Source: DATFVJ01 sp963851085
GTDB lineage: Bacteria > Actinomycetota > Actinomycetes > Streptosporangiales > Streptosporangiaceae
Reading direction: 5' to 3'
NCBI GenBank assembly: GCA_963851085.1
Contig: CAWKNX010000010.1
Span: forward strand, 696,190 to 760,189
Length of the DNA stretch: 64,000 nucleotides
Shown: piece by piece, positions 44,906 to 54,273 of the stretch
Numbering within the stretch: the first letter of the stretch is position 1
How the letters are laid out: every line of letters starts with the position of its first letter
Translations under genes and position numbers: made by a program
The notes under the pieces: model-generated
What the model was told of the DNA's origin: nothing
What the model saw: only the letters and a program-made list of their open reading frames with translations
The model's database searches: none

Positions 44906-45380
44906 GGGGACTCCGATCTCGGCAGGCGGGGTCGGCACAAGTGCGGATGCCGAGCAGGTTCGCCTGCGCCGTATAGCTCACCCAGCTTGGTTTGGGACGG
45001 CGACGTCACCGCCGATGGCGAGCAGCAAGCCGACCAGCAATGGCTTGCTCCCAGGCCCCGCGAACTGCCCGGCACGGTCGCCAGAAATGTCTATGCGGTT
45101 GCCCGCACGGCCAGTGTCCGCCGTCCTTCCGTTGCCGTGGTCTTGGCGGCGCTGGTCGCCGCAGCTGCCAACATCGGCGGCACGAGCTGACGTTCGCGTG
45201 TAGCGTCTCCCGCACGTGCCACTTTCTTTGTGGGTCGCGGCCCGCCGGTCGCGGGGCCAGCGGGCGCTGGGCGCCGTCGATGCGGCCGGGTGCCGGGCGC
45301 AGGCGACGCCTCGGGCAGCAGGTGGCGGGCTAGGCGGCCGGGTCGGCCGCTCGCGGGCCGGAAGGGCAGGGGATCAGCCG

Positions 45381-45914
45381 ATGTCACGGGTGTGGTGGCA
45401 GACGCCAGGCCGAGCGGTCGCTGCCGCGGCGACGGTTGCGATCGCGGTCACCGGCTGCGCTGCGAGCGCGAAAGTTCAGGCCGGCCCGAGTGCCGTGCCG
45501 TCACATCCTGCCGCGACTGCGCCAGCGACCATGCCGGCCCCGCGCCCGGCCCCACAGGCGGCCTCGACCGGTGATCCTGACGGAGTTCTCGTACCTGCCC
45601 CGCCCCCGCCCCCGCCCCGATGCCCGCCGCTCGTCCATTACGCGGCCGGGAACGCCGGCCCGCTGTTTTGCACCGACGGCAAAGACGACCCCGCTGCGCT
45701 TCGTTACTTCATGACCCTGCACCTGAAGGTCATGAGCCTGGCCGCGAGTGCGTCGCAAGCACAGGCGGTCAGCGCGATTTGCGCCGACCTCCAGCACACT
45801 GCGGGCGGGACCGAGTATTCGGCCTACCTGCTCGCCGCGACCCGTGAGAACTGGTACTTCGTTGGCATCGCGAAGGTGCACGGAACGCTGTCCCGCCTCT
45901 GCCCGAAGACGTGA
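45381..45914 (+). CDS. Small exported lipoprotein
   Basis: 177 aa from ATG 45381. Signal peptide GRAVAAAATVAIAVTGCAAS with lipobox VTGC. A Pro-rich linker (run of Pro encoded by cccccgcccc) follows, then a ~90-residue helical domain with PLFCTDGKDDPAALRYFMT and ICADLQHTAGGTEYSAYLL, containing three Cys. Family not recognised. Confidence 0.65.
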   Translation: MSRVWWQTPGRAVAAAATVAIAVTGCAASAKVQAGPSAVPSHPAATAPATMPAPRPAPQAASTGDPDGVLVPAPPPPPPRCPPLVHYAAGNAGPLFCTDGKDDPAALRYFMTLHLKVMSLAASASQAQAVSAICADLQHTAGGTEYSAYLLAATRENWYFVGIAKVHGTLSRLCPKT

Positions 45915-46016
45915 TCCTTCCGGCCGCAGGCCGCGGCGATCGATCGCCGTCTCGCGCCTCGCTGGTCACGCCACCTAGCTACCAGCCGCCCCTGGCGGCG
46001 AACCGGCCCGCCACTG

Positions 46017-46168
46017 CCAGCCCGGGGGGACGCCCCCCCGGAACCCCCCGCTGCGCCTCGGCGGCGCACCCGCGGCAGTCGTTAAGACTGTGCCAGCCCG
46101 GGGGGACGCCCCCCCGGAACCCTCCCGCTGCGCCTCGGCGGCGCACCCGCGGCAGTCGTTAAGGACAA
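46017..46168. repeat. R2-type tandem repeat, two 76-bp units
   Basis: ccagcccggggggacgcccc begins at 46017 and 46093. Each unit ends cgcggcagtcgttaag. The remainder of the gap 45915-46303 shows no gene. Confidence 0.85.
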
Positions 46169-46303
46169 TGATGCCGAACGGCTCACGCGGGGTTACCGCG
46201 GTCGGCAGCCTGCGGCGCGTCGGCGCGGTTGCCGTGACTGCTCTGCGGGCCGACGGTTTGGTACGCCAGTTCAGGGCGCGCTGGCCGGGCTACGCTGCGG
46301 TGC

Positions 46304-47369
46304 ATGGATTTCGACCTTTCCACAGATAGCGCGGAGCTGACCGCGCACCTGGTGGACATCGCGTCCGTCAGTGGCGGCGAGGAGACGCTCGCCGGGGCGA
46401 TCGAGGCGGCGTTGCGCGGCCTTACGCACCTGTCCGTGGACCGTGCCGGGAACACGGTCGTGGCAAGGACTCATCTTGGCCGCGCGGAACGGGTCGTCCT
46501 GGCGGGCCACATAGACACCGTGCCGATCGCGGACAACCTGCCGTCCCGGCGGGACGGAGCCGGCTGTACGGGTGCGGTGCGACCGACATGAAGGCCGGCG
46601 TCGCCGTCGCCTTGCGCCTCGCCGCGACCTTGCCCGAACCAGAACGGGACGTGACGTTCGTGTTCTATGACTGCGAAGAGGTCGAGGCCGAGCGCAACGG
46701 CCTTCTCCAGGTGACCGCCGCCATCCGGACTGGCTGGCAGGCGACTTTGCCGTGCTGATGGAACCGACCGATGGTGTCGTGGAGGGCGGCTGTCAGGGCA
46801 CGATGCATGCGGAGGTGCATGTGCCGGGTGAGCGCGCGCACAGCGCCCGATCGTGGATGGGCCGCAATGCGATCCACGAGGCGGCAACGGTGCTCGGCGT
46901 GCTTCGCGGCTACCAGCCGCGCCAGCCGCTGGTAGACGGTCTCACTTACCGTGAGGGCCTGAACGCCGTCTGCATCGACGGCGGGGTCGCCGGGAACGTG
47001 ATCCCCGACTCGTGCGTGGTGACGGTCAATTATCGTTTCGCTCCGGACCGGACCCCGGACCAGGCCGAACAGCACGTACGCGAGACGTTTGCCGCATGGA
47101 AGGTGGAGATCACCGACGTCGCGGCCGGTGCCAGGCCCGGGCTGCATCAGCCGGCCGCGGCGGCATTCGTCACGGCGGTCGGGGGTACGCCGCGTGCAAA
47201 ACTCGGCTGGACGGACGTCGCCAGGTTCTCTGCGCTCGGCGTGCCCGCCGTCAACTATGGGCCTGGTATCCCCGAGGTCGCGCACACACAGGGCGAGTAT
47301 GTCGAGCTTGCCCAGATCCCCGAGTGTGAGGCCCGGATGCGGGCGTGGCTCACGTCGCCGTCCGCCTGA
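46304..47369 (+). pseudogene. dapE: M20 peptidase, DapE-like, frameshifted (left arm)
   Basis: Same gene as the intact right-arm copy (56485-57552). Two single-base losses break it: gacggagcc for gacgggagcc near 46,557, and gtgaccgcc for gtgagccgcc near 46,713. All motifs remain in the pieces (GHIDTVP, GATDMKAG, CEEVEAERN). Since the other arm is intact, this is probably a consensus error rather than decay. Confidence 0.85.
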
Positions 47370-47395
47370 CGTCGCGGCCCCGGACGGGCGAGCGG

Positions 47396-47545
47396 ACGCG
47401 CGCCGTGGGTCTTGGATGTGCGAGAGGCCCGGCGCGGGGCCTGGATGTGCGAGAGGACGTGCGAGAGGCGGCACCGGGCCTGGATGTGCGAGAGGACGCG
47501 CGCCGTGGGCCTTGGATGTGCGAGAGGCCCGGCGCCGCGGGGCCG
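47396..47545. repeat. ~25-bp tandem repeats (cttggatgtgcgagaggcc)
   Basis: Five or six copies of ggatgtgcgagagg with alternating tails fill the space between the convergent peptidase and HtrA genes. Copy order differs in the right arm (about 56,330-56,475). Confidence 0.85.
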
Positions 47546-47556
47546 GGACACATAAA

Positions 47557-47584
47557 GAGGCCCGGCCCCACGAGGCCGGGCCTC
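47557..47584 (-). terminator. Intrinsic terminator of HtrA gene (left arm)
   Basis: An 11-bp perfect stem gaggcccggcc/ggccgggcctc with 6-nt loop, followed on the minus strand by tttatgtgt, about 15 nt past the HtrA stop. Confidence 0.8.
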
Positions 47585-47599
47585 TCGCAGCCTTCCGCC

Positions 47600-49571
47600 T
47601 TATTCGGCCGGACCCGCAACGAGCGTGAGCGTCGCGGTGTGGCTCTGGCCGCTGGCGTCCACCCACGTCAGCGAGACCTGGTTGCCAGGACGCTTGGACT
47701 GCATCGCGTTGGTTAGGGACTGCGCGGACGTCACCGTGGTGCCGTTGACGCCGGTGATGACGTCGCCGGTCGCCACGCCAGCGGACTGCGCCGGAGTGCC
47801 TGGGTAGCGTCGCAGACCAGTGCGCCGGAGTTGACCGGTGCCGTCGACCCGCCATCGAAGCCTCCGCCAGGCCCGAAGTTGCCGGGGCTGGATCCGCAGC
47901 CTGTGCTGATGTCCTGCACTCCGACACCCAGGAACCCGCGCGCACCGATCTGGATGGTCGAACTGCTATGCCCCGCGGCGATTTCCCGTGCGATGGACAG
48001 CGCGTGGTTGATCGGGATCGCGAATCCGATGTTTCCGCCCTGGCTGCTGTTCGACGACTGGCCGAAGCCGCCGTTACTCGCCGCCGCCGTGTCCATGCCG
48101 ATCACCTGGCCAGAGGCGTTCACAAGCGGCCCACCGGAATCACCAGCCGCTATGTAGGCGTCGGTCTGGAGCATCCCGTGGAGGGTCTCGGTGTCCGCAC
48201 TACCCTGGTCACCTGCGGTGATAGTCCTGTTCACGTTGGTGATCGCACCGTTGGTAGCGGTCGGCGGGCCGCCCTGGCCGCCCTGGTTGCCAAGGGCAAC
48301 GACCTGGTCGCCAACGACGACCTTGGACGAGTCACCGATCGGCGCGGGCTTGAGGCCGGACGCTCCCTGCAACTGCAGGAGCGCGACGTCATCCGTCTTG
48401 TCCGTGCCCAGGATGCGGGCCGTGTAGGTGGTGCCCTTGCCGTCGATCTGCGCGGTCACCTTGGTCGCGCCGTTGACGACATGGTTGTTGGTGAGTATCA
48501 GGCCAGAGGAGTTGAGGACGATCCCCGTGCCCTCCGCCGTCTCGTTCGTGTAACTGAGCCTCGACGTGATGTCGGCCACGGACGGCGACACGGCGTTGTC
48601 GATCCCCTGAACGTTAATCTTGTTGGTGCCCGTGTTCTGCAACGGTGCGCGCTGTGAGCCCGGCGTCGGGACCGCTTGGGCGCCGGGGCTTGAGGCCGAC
48701 TGCTGCGAGCTGTTGTTGGCAATCCCAAACGCGGCGCCCGCTCCGATGCCAACACCCAGGATCGCGACTACGGCAAAGGCGAGGGCGCGCCGGCCACGGC
48801 GGTTTGGCGGCTGTGGCGGTGTACCCCACTGCCCAAAAGCAGACGCCAGGTGGCGGCGGCCAGTTTCCCGCGCCTGACGGCTGCCACGACCCAGGATACG
48901 GGGGTGGTTGCTGGCTTCCGGCTCCGTAGCCGGGCGGCTGCTGGCTTCCGGCTCCGTAGCCGGGTGGTTGCTGGCTTCCGGCCGCGTAGGAGGGCGGCTG
49001 CTGGCTTCCGGCTCCGTAGCGGTCGCGCTTCCGGCTCGTAGCGGTGGTGCTGGCTTCCGGCTCCGTAGCCCGGCGGCTGCTCGCTCCCGGCCGCGTAGGA
49101 GGGCGGCTGCTGGTTGCTCACCCAGAAAGCGTCGGTCTGCTGGCTGCTCGCACCGTAGCCTGGCTGGTCGCGGTCGGTCCCGGGTACCTCATGCCCCTGG
49201 CTGTCGGCCCCGTAGGTGGGCGTGTCCTGGCTGGGCCCGTAGGCGGGCGTGTCCTGGCTGGGCCCATACGTCGGCGTGTTCTGGCTGGGCCCGTAGGCGG
49301 GCGTGTCCTGGCTGGGCCCGTAGACGGGCGTGTCCTGGCTGGGCCCATACGTCGGCGTGTTCTGGCTGGTTCCGTAGGCGGGGGGCTGCTGGCTTCCAGT
49401 CCCGTACGTCGGCGTGTCCTGGCTGCCCGGTCCGTACGCGGGTGGCTCGTGGCCTCCGGTCCAGTCGGCCGGCGCCTCGCCGGTGGTCCCGAACGCGCGA
49501 GTCTCCTCGTCGCCGCTGCGGGACGCCGGGTCCTGCTCCCTCTCGTGCTCGTGATCTTGCATCCCCATCAC
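47600..49571 (-). pseudogene. HtrA/PepD serine protease, frameshifted (left arm)
   Basis: Same gene as 54274-56253. A 2-base loss near 47,805 (gggtagcgtc vs gggtagacgtc) destroys the PDZ reading frame. Further indels in the N-terminal repeat region (about 48,880-49,060) throw the linker out of frame. The catalytic core lies in one open stretch (47731-48642). Confidence 0.85.
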
Positions 49572-50034
49572 CTTCGGTCGGAACAGGTTGTGTTCCCGGA
49601 CAGCACTTCTGTCATACAGCGCGCACCTAGCGTTGATGCTCGGCTTGGGCCGTACAGGTACCAGTAAGCCAGGTCATTGGTAAGAGAGGCGTAAGAGCTG
49701 TCGGGTGTTCCGTTGCGGGTTTCCTGCAGACATGCTGAAGGCGCCCAGTCGGGCAGTTCGGGTGGTGAACGCGAGCTTGGCCGGCGCTGTCGCCCGCGGG
49801 TGTTGAACACCTGCATGGTCTGGCGCGGGCGGCGGCCGGGTCGCCCGGAATCGACCTGATCGCGTGAGCCTCGGTCGGCGGGCCCGGGCAGTTCGCCGCC
49901 CGTCCTTGTGGCCGCCGCAACTAGCGCCCAACGGGCCCATTGACCATGATCGTGGTGGGTTACCCGTCATATCCGGTGCCCAACGGGCCATGGATCATGA
50001 TCCGGGCGATCTCCGCGGCCCGGGCAACGCCGGG

Positions 50035-50093
50035 CTTCATGATCGCGGTAACTTCTCTGCGGTATGTGCGGAAAAGTTACCGCGATCATGAAA
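50035..50093. repeat. H hairpin element, copy 4
   Basis: cttcatgatcgcggtaactt...ggtatgtgcgg...aaagttaccgcgatcatgaa. Preceded at 49,950-50,010 by two related words around caacgggcc and atgatc. It lies between the HtrA start and the response regulator stop; the rest of 49572-50034 shows only an HtrA upstream region. Confidence 0.9.
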
Positions 50094-50199
50094 CCGCCGC
50101 GCGTATGCGTGCTTGTTCGATCACGCGAATGGCGCATATAGCACATATGGCTCATATTGAGCGCCATTTTATGCGGTGCCATTTGGACCGGGCGTCTAC

Positions 50200-50565
50200 G
50201 GCGGCGTGTGGAGGGTGGGCGCCTGTGGTGCGGGGTGGGGGGCGTGCGCCTGTGGTGCGGGGTGGGGGGCGTGCGCTTGCGGCGCCGGATGTGGGGCAGG
50301 CGCTGCGCGGGGGGGCGTGCGCCTGCGGCGCCGGATGGGGGGCAGGCGCCTGCGCCGTGCGGGGGCGGGGCGCCTGCAGCGCGGGGTGGGCGTGCGCTGC
50401 GGCGCCGAATGTGGGCAGGCGCCTGCGCCGTGCGGAGGGCGGGGCGCCTGCGGGCGCGGGGTGGGGGGCGTGCGCCTGTGGCGCCGGATGTGGGCCGGGC
50501 GCCTAGAGCGCCGGTATGGGCGGGCGTCTGCGGTGCCGTGCGGAGGGCGGGCGCCTGCGGCGACC
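50200..50565. repeat. GC-rich degenerate array downstream of the response regulator
   Basis: Many copies of ggggtggggggcgtgcgcct and cggcgccggatgtgggcagg in 25-50-bp units. An AT-rich, partly symmetric patch (ggcgcatatagcacatatgg) precedes it at 50,130. Array length and order differ in the right arm (53335-53670). Confidence 0.85.
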
Positions 50566-50578
50566 TCGCTCGCACCCC

Positions 50579-51255
50579 TTATGTGTGGCCGGGGCGCAGG
50601 TGCCCGGGCTGCACGAGCCCGGATTCGTAGGCGTAGACCACGAGTTGCGCGCGATCTCTGGCGTGGAGTTTGACCATCGCCCGGCTCACGTGCGTCTTGG
50701 CCGTCGCTGGGCTGACGACGAGCAACTGTGCGATCTCCTCGTTCGAGAGCCCTTCCGCGACGAGGGCCATTACCTCACGCTCGCGCTCGGTCAGGCCGCT
50801 GAGGTCCGGCGCGGACCGTGACGGCCTGGCGCGCGCTGCGAACTCGGCGATCAGCCGACGGGTCACGCCGGGGAGAGCAGGGCGTCCCCGCGCGCGACCG
50901 CCCGGATACCGGCGATCAGCTCAGCTGGCTCGGTGTCCTTGACGAGGAAACCGCTTGCGCCGATACGCAGCGCCTCGAAGACGTATTCGTCCAGGTCGAA
51001 GGTGGTGAGCATGACAACACGCACGGCGTTGAGCCGCTCGTCCGAGATGATCTGTTTCGCTGCCGCCAGCCCGTCACGCTTCGGCATGCGGATGTCCATC
51101 AGCACGACGTCAGGCACGAGCCGGGCGGCCATTGCCGCCGCCTGCTCCCCATCTGCCGCCTCACCGGCCACCTCGATGTCGTCCTGGGCGTCAAGGAGCG
51201 CGCGGAACCCGGCACGCACCAGGGCCTGGTCGTCCGCGAGCAGGACGCGGATCAC
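50579..51255 (-). pseudogene. NarL/FixJ response regulator, frameshifted (left arm)
   Basis: Same gene as the intact 52640-53317. One G is missing from a run (gccggggag vs gccgggggag) near 50,873, separating the receiver domain from the LuxR helix-turn-helix. A homopolymer miscall is the simplest reading. Confidence 0.88.
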
Positions 51256-52309
51256 CTGGTGCTCCCAGCCGGACGCGATCCCGCATCAGGGGAACCAGCG
51301 AGTCATGGACATCACTCACACCATTGGCGTCACCGGCCCCGCCAGGCGGGCCGGCTCCACCTCCAATGCTGACCCCGCTGGACCCCCCGATATCACCTAC
51401 AGCGCTGCTCTCGCTTTCCACATTGCCCCCACCTGCCGCGTCGTTCTCAGTTGCCACGTCGTCGATGCCGGCCGGGACGTTCTGGACCGCGGCCGCTGCG
51501 CTCAATTGGCAGTCGTGCATGGACCAGGAAGCCCTTGCCGGGCAGTGGCCGTGCGATGAGCTCGCCACCGAGCAGGCGGGCCCGTTCGCGCATTCCGGCG
51601 ATCCCATTTCCGCCACCGTCAGCCGCGCCGCCACCGTCAGCCGCGCCGCCACGGTCTGCTGTTCCGGCGTGGTCTGCTGTTCCGGCGCGGTCAGCCCAGC
51701 GGCCCGAGTCGGCCGTGCCGCGGTTGCCCGCCGCGTGACCCACGTCTGTCCTGGCCCCAGCGCCAGTGCCAGCGCCGTTCCTCGCGGAGCTGCCCGCGCC
51801 GTTCCTCGCGGCGTCGGCCACTACGCCGGCTTTGCCGTGGGGCGCCGAGCCGTCATCTTCGACGTCGATGCCGAGGCTGGCGTCACCGTAGCTGACCCGC
51901 ACGGCGACGTTGGCCGCGCCAGCGTGCCTGATCACGTTCGTCAGCGCCTCCTGCACGATCCGGTACGCGGCGAGGTCGGTCCCCGCGGGCAGCGGCCGCG
52001 GCTCGCCGGTGATCTCTGTCCGCACGGTCAGCCCTGCGGCGGTCGCGCGCGAGGTCAGGTCGCCGAGCTGGGCCATCCCAGGTACCGGCGACAGTGGTGC
52101 GTGCTCGCCCGCCGACGTGCGCAGCAGGCCGAGCACGGAGCGCAGTTCGCCGAGCGCCTCCTTGCTCGCATATCTGATCGCGGTGAGAGCGGTCCTCGCC
52201 CGCTCGTGTGCCTCCTCTGGGCGCTCGTCCATCAGATGCAACGCCACCCCGGCCTGGACACTGATCAGTGAGATGTTGTGGGCAAGCACGTCGTGCAATT
52301 CCTGCGCGA
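51252..52309 (-). pseudogene. Sensor histidine kinase, 5' end cut at inverted-repeat junction
   Basis: Reading begins abruptly at AQELHDVLAHNISLISVQAG (H-box of HisKA_3), then ALTNVIRHAGAANVAVRVSY (N-box), IDVEDDG (G1) and GGNGIAGMRERARLLGGELI (G2). An unusually long Ala/Gly/Thr insert lies between G1 and G2. Everything upstream of the H-box (membrane sensor) is replaced by inverted-arm sequence at 52303. Two further frameshifts (near 51,475 and 51,298) affect the low-complexity tail. Its stop overlaps the response regulator start (GTGA), so they form a two-component pair. Confidence 0.85.
51593..52302. other. Single-copy loop (710 bp) of the inverted repeat
   Basis: The only part of 39911-64000 present once. 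It encodes the kinase H-box to G1-G2 linker on the minus strand. The short right-hand border tgcgcga is the point of strand switch. Confidence 0.92.
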
Positions 52310-52643
52310 ACGGGCCCGCCTGCTCGGTGGCGAGCTCATCGCACGGCCACTGCCCGGCAAGGGCTTCCTGGTCCATGCACGACTGCCAATTGAGCGCAGC
52401 GGCCGCGGTCCAAACGTCCAGGCCGGCATCGACGACGTGGCAACTGAGAACGACGCGGCAGGTGGGGGCAATGTGGAAAGCGAGAGCAGCGCTGTAGGTG
52501 ATATCGGGGGGTCCAGCGGGGTCAGCATTGGAGATGGAGCCGGCCCGCCTGGCGGGGCCGGTGACGCCAATGGTGTGAGTGATGTCCGTGACTCCGCTGG
52601 TTCCCCTGATGCGGGATCGCGTCCGGCTGGGAGCACCAGGTGA
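52303..52643 (+). pseudogene. Histidine kinase C-terminal fragment (right arm)
   Basis: Starts inside the G2 box (RERARLLGGELIARPLPGKG) and reads the low-complexity tail of about 75 residues in one frame to the TGA at 52641-52643. This shows the correct kinase C-terminus and the GTGA overlap with the regulator. Confidence 0.85.
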
Positions 52644-53317
52644 TCCGCGTCCTGCTCGCGGACGACCAGGCCCTGGTGCGTGCCGGGTTCCGCGCGCTCC
52701 TTGACGCCCAGGACGACATCGAGGTGGCCGGTGAGGCGGCAGATGGGGAGCAGGCGGCGGCAATGGCCGCCCGGCTCGTGCCTGACGTCGTGCTGATGGA
52801 CATCCGCATGCCGAAGCGTGACGGGCTGGCGGCAGCGAAACAGATCATCTCGGACGAGCGGCTCAACGCCGTGCGTGTTGTCATGCTCACCACCTTCGAC
52901 CTGGACGAATACGTCTTCGAGGCGCTGAGTATCGGCGCAAGCGGTTTCCTCGTCAAGGACACCGAGCCAGCTGAGCTGATCGCCGGTATCCGGGCGGTCG
53001 CGCGCGGGGACGCCCTGCTCTCCCCCGGCGTGACCCGTCGGCTGATCGCCGAGTTCGCAGCGCGCGCCAGGCCGTCACGGTCCGCGCCGGACCTCAGCGG
53101 CCTGACCGAGCGCGAGCGTGAGGTAATGGCCCTCGTCGCGGAAGGGCTCTCGAACGAGGAGATCGCACAGTTGCTCGTCGTCAGCCCAGCGACGGCCAAG
53201 ACGCACGTGAGCCGGGCGATGGTCAAACTCCACGCCAGAGATCGCGCGCAACTCGTGGTCTACGCCTACGAATCCGGGCTCGTGCAGCCCGGGCACCTGC
53301 GCCCCGGCCACACATAA
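52640..53317 (+). CDS. NarL/FixJ-family response regulator (intact copy)
   Basis: 225 aa from GTG 52640. Receiver domain: acidic pair ADDQ, phospho-acceptor Asp54 in VVLMDIRMPKRDG, Thr in LTTFD, Lys in FLVKDTEPAE. LuxR-type helix-turn-helix LTEREREVMALVAEGLSNEE...VSPATAKTHVSRAMVKL. Phosphorylated by the overlapping kinase. The neighbouring HtrA gene is a plausible but unproven target. Confidence 0.92.
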   Translation: MIRVLLADDQALVRAGFRALLDAQDDIEVAGEAADGEQAAAMAARLVPDVVLMDIRMPKRDGLAAAKQIISDERLNAVRVVMLTTFDLDEYVFEALSIGASGFLVKDTEPAELIAGIRAVARGDALLSPGVTRRLIAEFAARARPSRSAPDLSGLTEREREVMALVAEGLSNEEIAQLLVVSPATAKTHVSRAMVKLHARDRAQLVVYAYESGLVQPGHLRPGHT

Positions 53318-53334
53318 GGGGTGCGAGCGAGGTC

Positions 53335-53670
53335 GCCGCAGGCGCCCGCCCTCCGCACGGCACCGCAGACGCCCGCCCATACCGGCGCTCTAGGCGCCCG
53401 GCCCACATCCGGCACCACAGGCGCACGCCCCCCACCCCGCGCCGCAGGCGCCCGGCCCACATCCGGCACCACAGGCGCACGGACCCCACCCCGCGCTGCA
53501 GGCGCCCCGCCCTCCGCACGGCGCAGGCGCCTGCCCCACATTCGGCGCCGCAGGCGCACGCCCCCCACCCCGCGCCGCAAGCGCACGCCCCCCACCCCGC
53601 ACCACAGACCCCCACCCGCGCCAGGCGCCCACCCTCCACACGCCGCCGTAGACGCCCGGTCCAAATGGCA
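53335..53670. repeat. GC-rich degenerate array (right arm)
   Basis: Mirror of 50200-50565 with different unit number and order, e.g. ggcgcccggcccacatccgg and gcaggcgcacgccccccacc. Confidence 0.85.
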
Positions 53671-53752
53671 CCGCATAAAATGGCGCTCAATATGAGCCAT
53701 ATGTGCTATATGCGCCATTCGCGTGATGAACAAGCACGCATACGCGCGGCGG

Positions 53753-53811
53753 TTTCATGATCGCGGTACCTTTTCCGCACATACCGCAGAGAAGTTACCG
53801 CGATCATGAAG
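53753..53811. repeat. H hairpin element, right-arm copy
   Basis: Mirror of copy 4, with ggtacc in place of ggtaac in one arm. Confidence 0.9.
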
Positions 53812-54147
53812 CCCGGCGTTGCCCGGGCCGCGGAGATCGCCCGGATCATGATCCATGGCCCGTTGGGCACCGGATATGACGGGTAACCCACCACGATCAT
53901 GGTCAATGGGCCCGTTGGGCGCTAGTTGCGGCGGCCACAAGGACGGGCGGCGAACTGCCCGGGCCCGCCGACCGAGGCTCACGCGATCAGGTCGATTCCG
54001 GGCGACCCGGCCGCCGCCCGCGCCAGACCATGCAGGTGTTCAACACCCGCGGGCGACAGCGCCGGCCAAGCTGCGTTCACCACCCGAACTGCCCGACTGG
54101 GCGCCTTCAGCATGTCTGCAGGAAACCCGCAACGGAACACCCGACAG

Positions 54148-54166
54148 CTCTTACGCCTCTCTTACC
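54148..54166 (+). promoter_or_regulatory. Direct repeat tcttac x2 upstream of HtrA
   Basis: Two tcttac words 11 bp apart, one helical turn, lie about 110 bp before the HtrA start in both arms. They may be a response-regulator site. Confidence 0.3.
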
Positions 54167-54273
54167 AATGACCTGGCTTACTGGTACCTGTACGGCCCAA
54201 GCCGAGCATCAACGCTAGGTGCGCGCTGTATGACAGAAGTGCTGTCCGGGAACACAACCTGTTCCGACCGAAG

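Larger units (their letters stand above)
39911..51592. repeat. Left arm of giant inverted repeat
   Basis: Every gene and spacer here recurs in reverse at 52303-64000 in mirrored order. Paired landmarks sum to about 103,895-103,911 (e.g. 39911 pairs with 64000, 51592 with 52303). Identity is high, with scattered indels. The true outer boundary lies beyond the window, since 64000 still matches. Confidence 0.97.

Noticed and set aside
51132..52271. Plus-strand ORF over the kinase and loop
   Set aside because: Antisense shadow; the minus strand carries recognisable H, N, G1 and G2 boxes.
50579..53317. Two paralogous two-component systems facing each other
   Set aside because: Both regulators are the same gene apart from miscall-like differences, and only one kinase core exists, in the loop.
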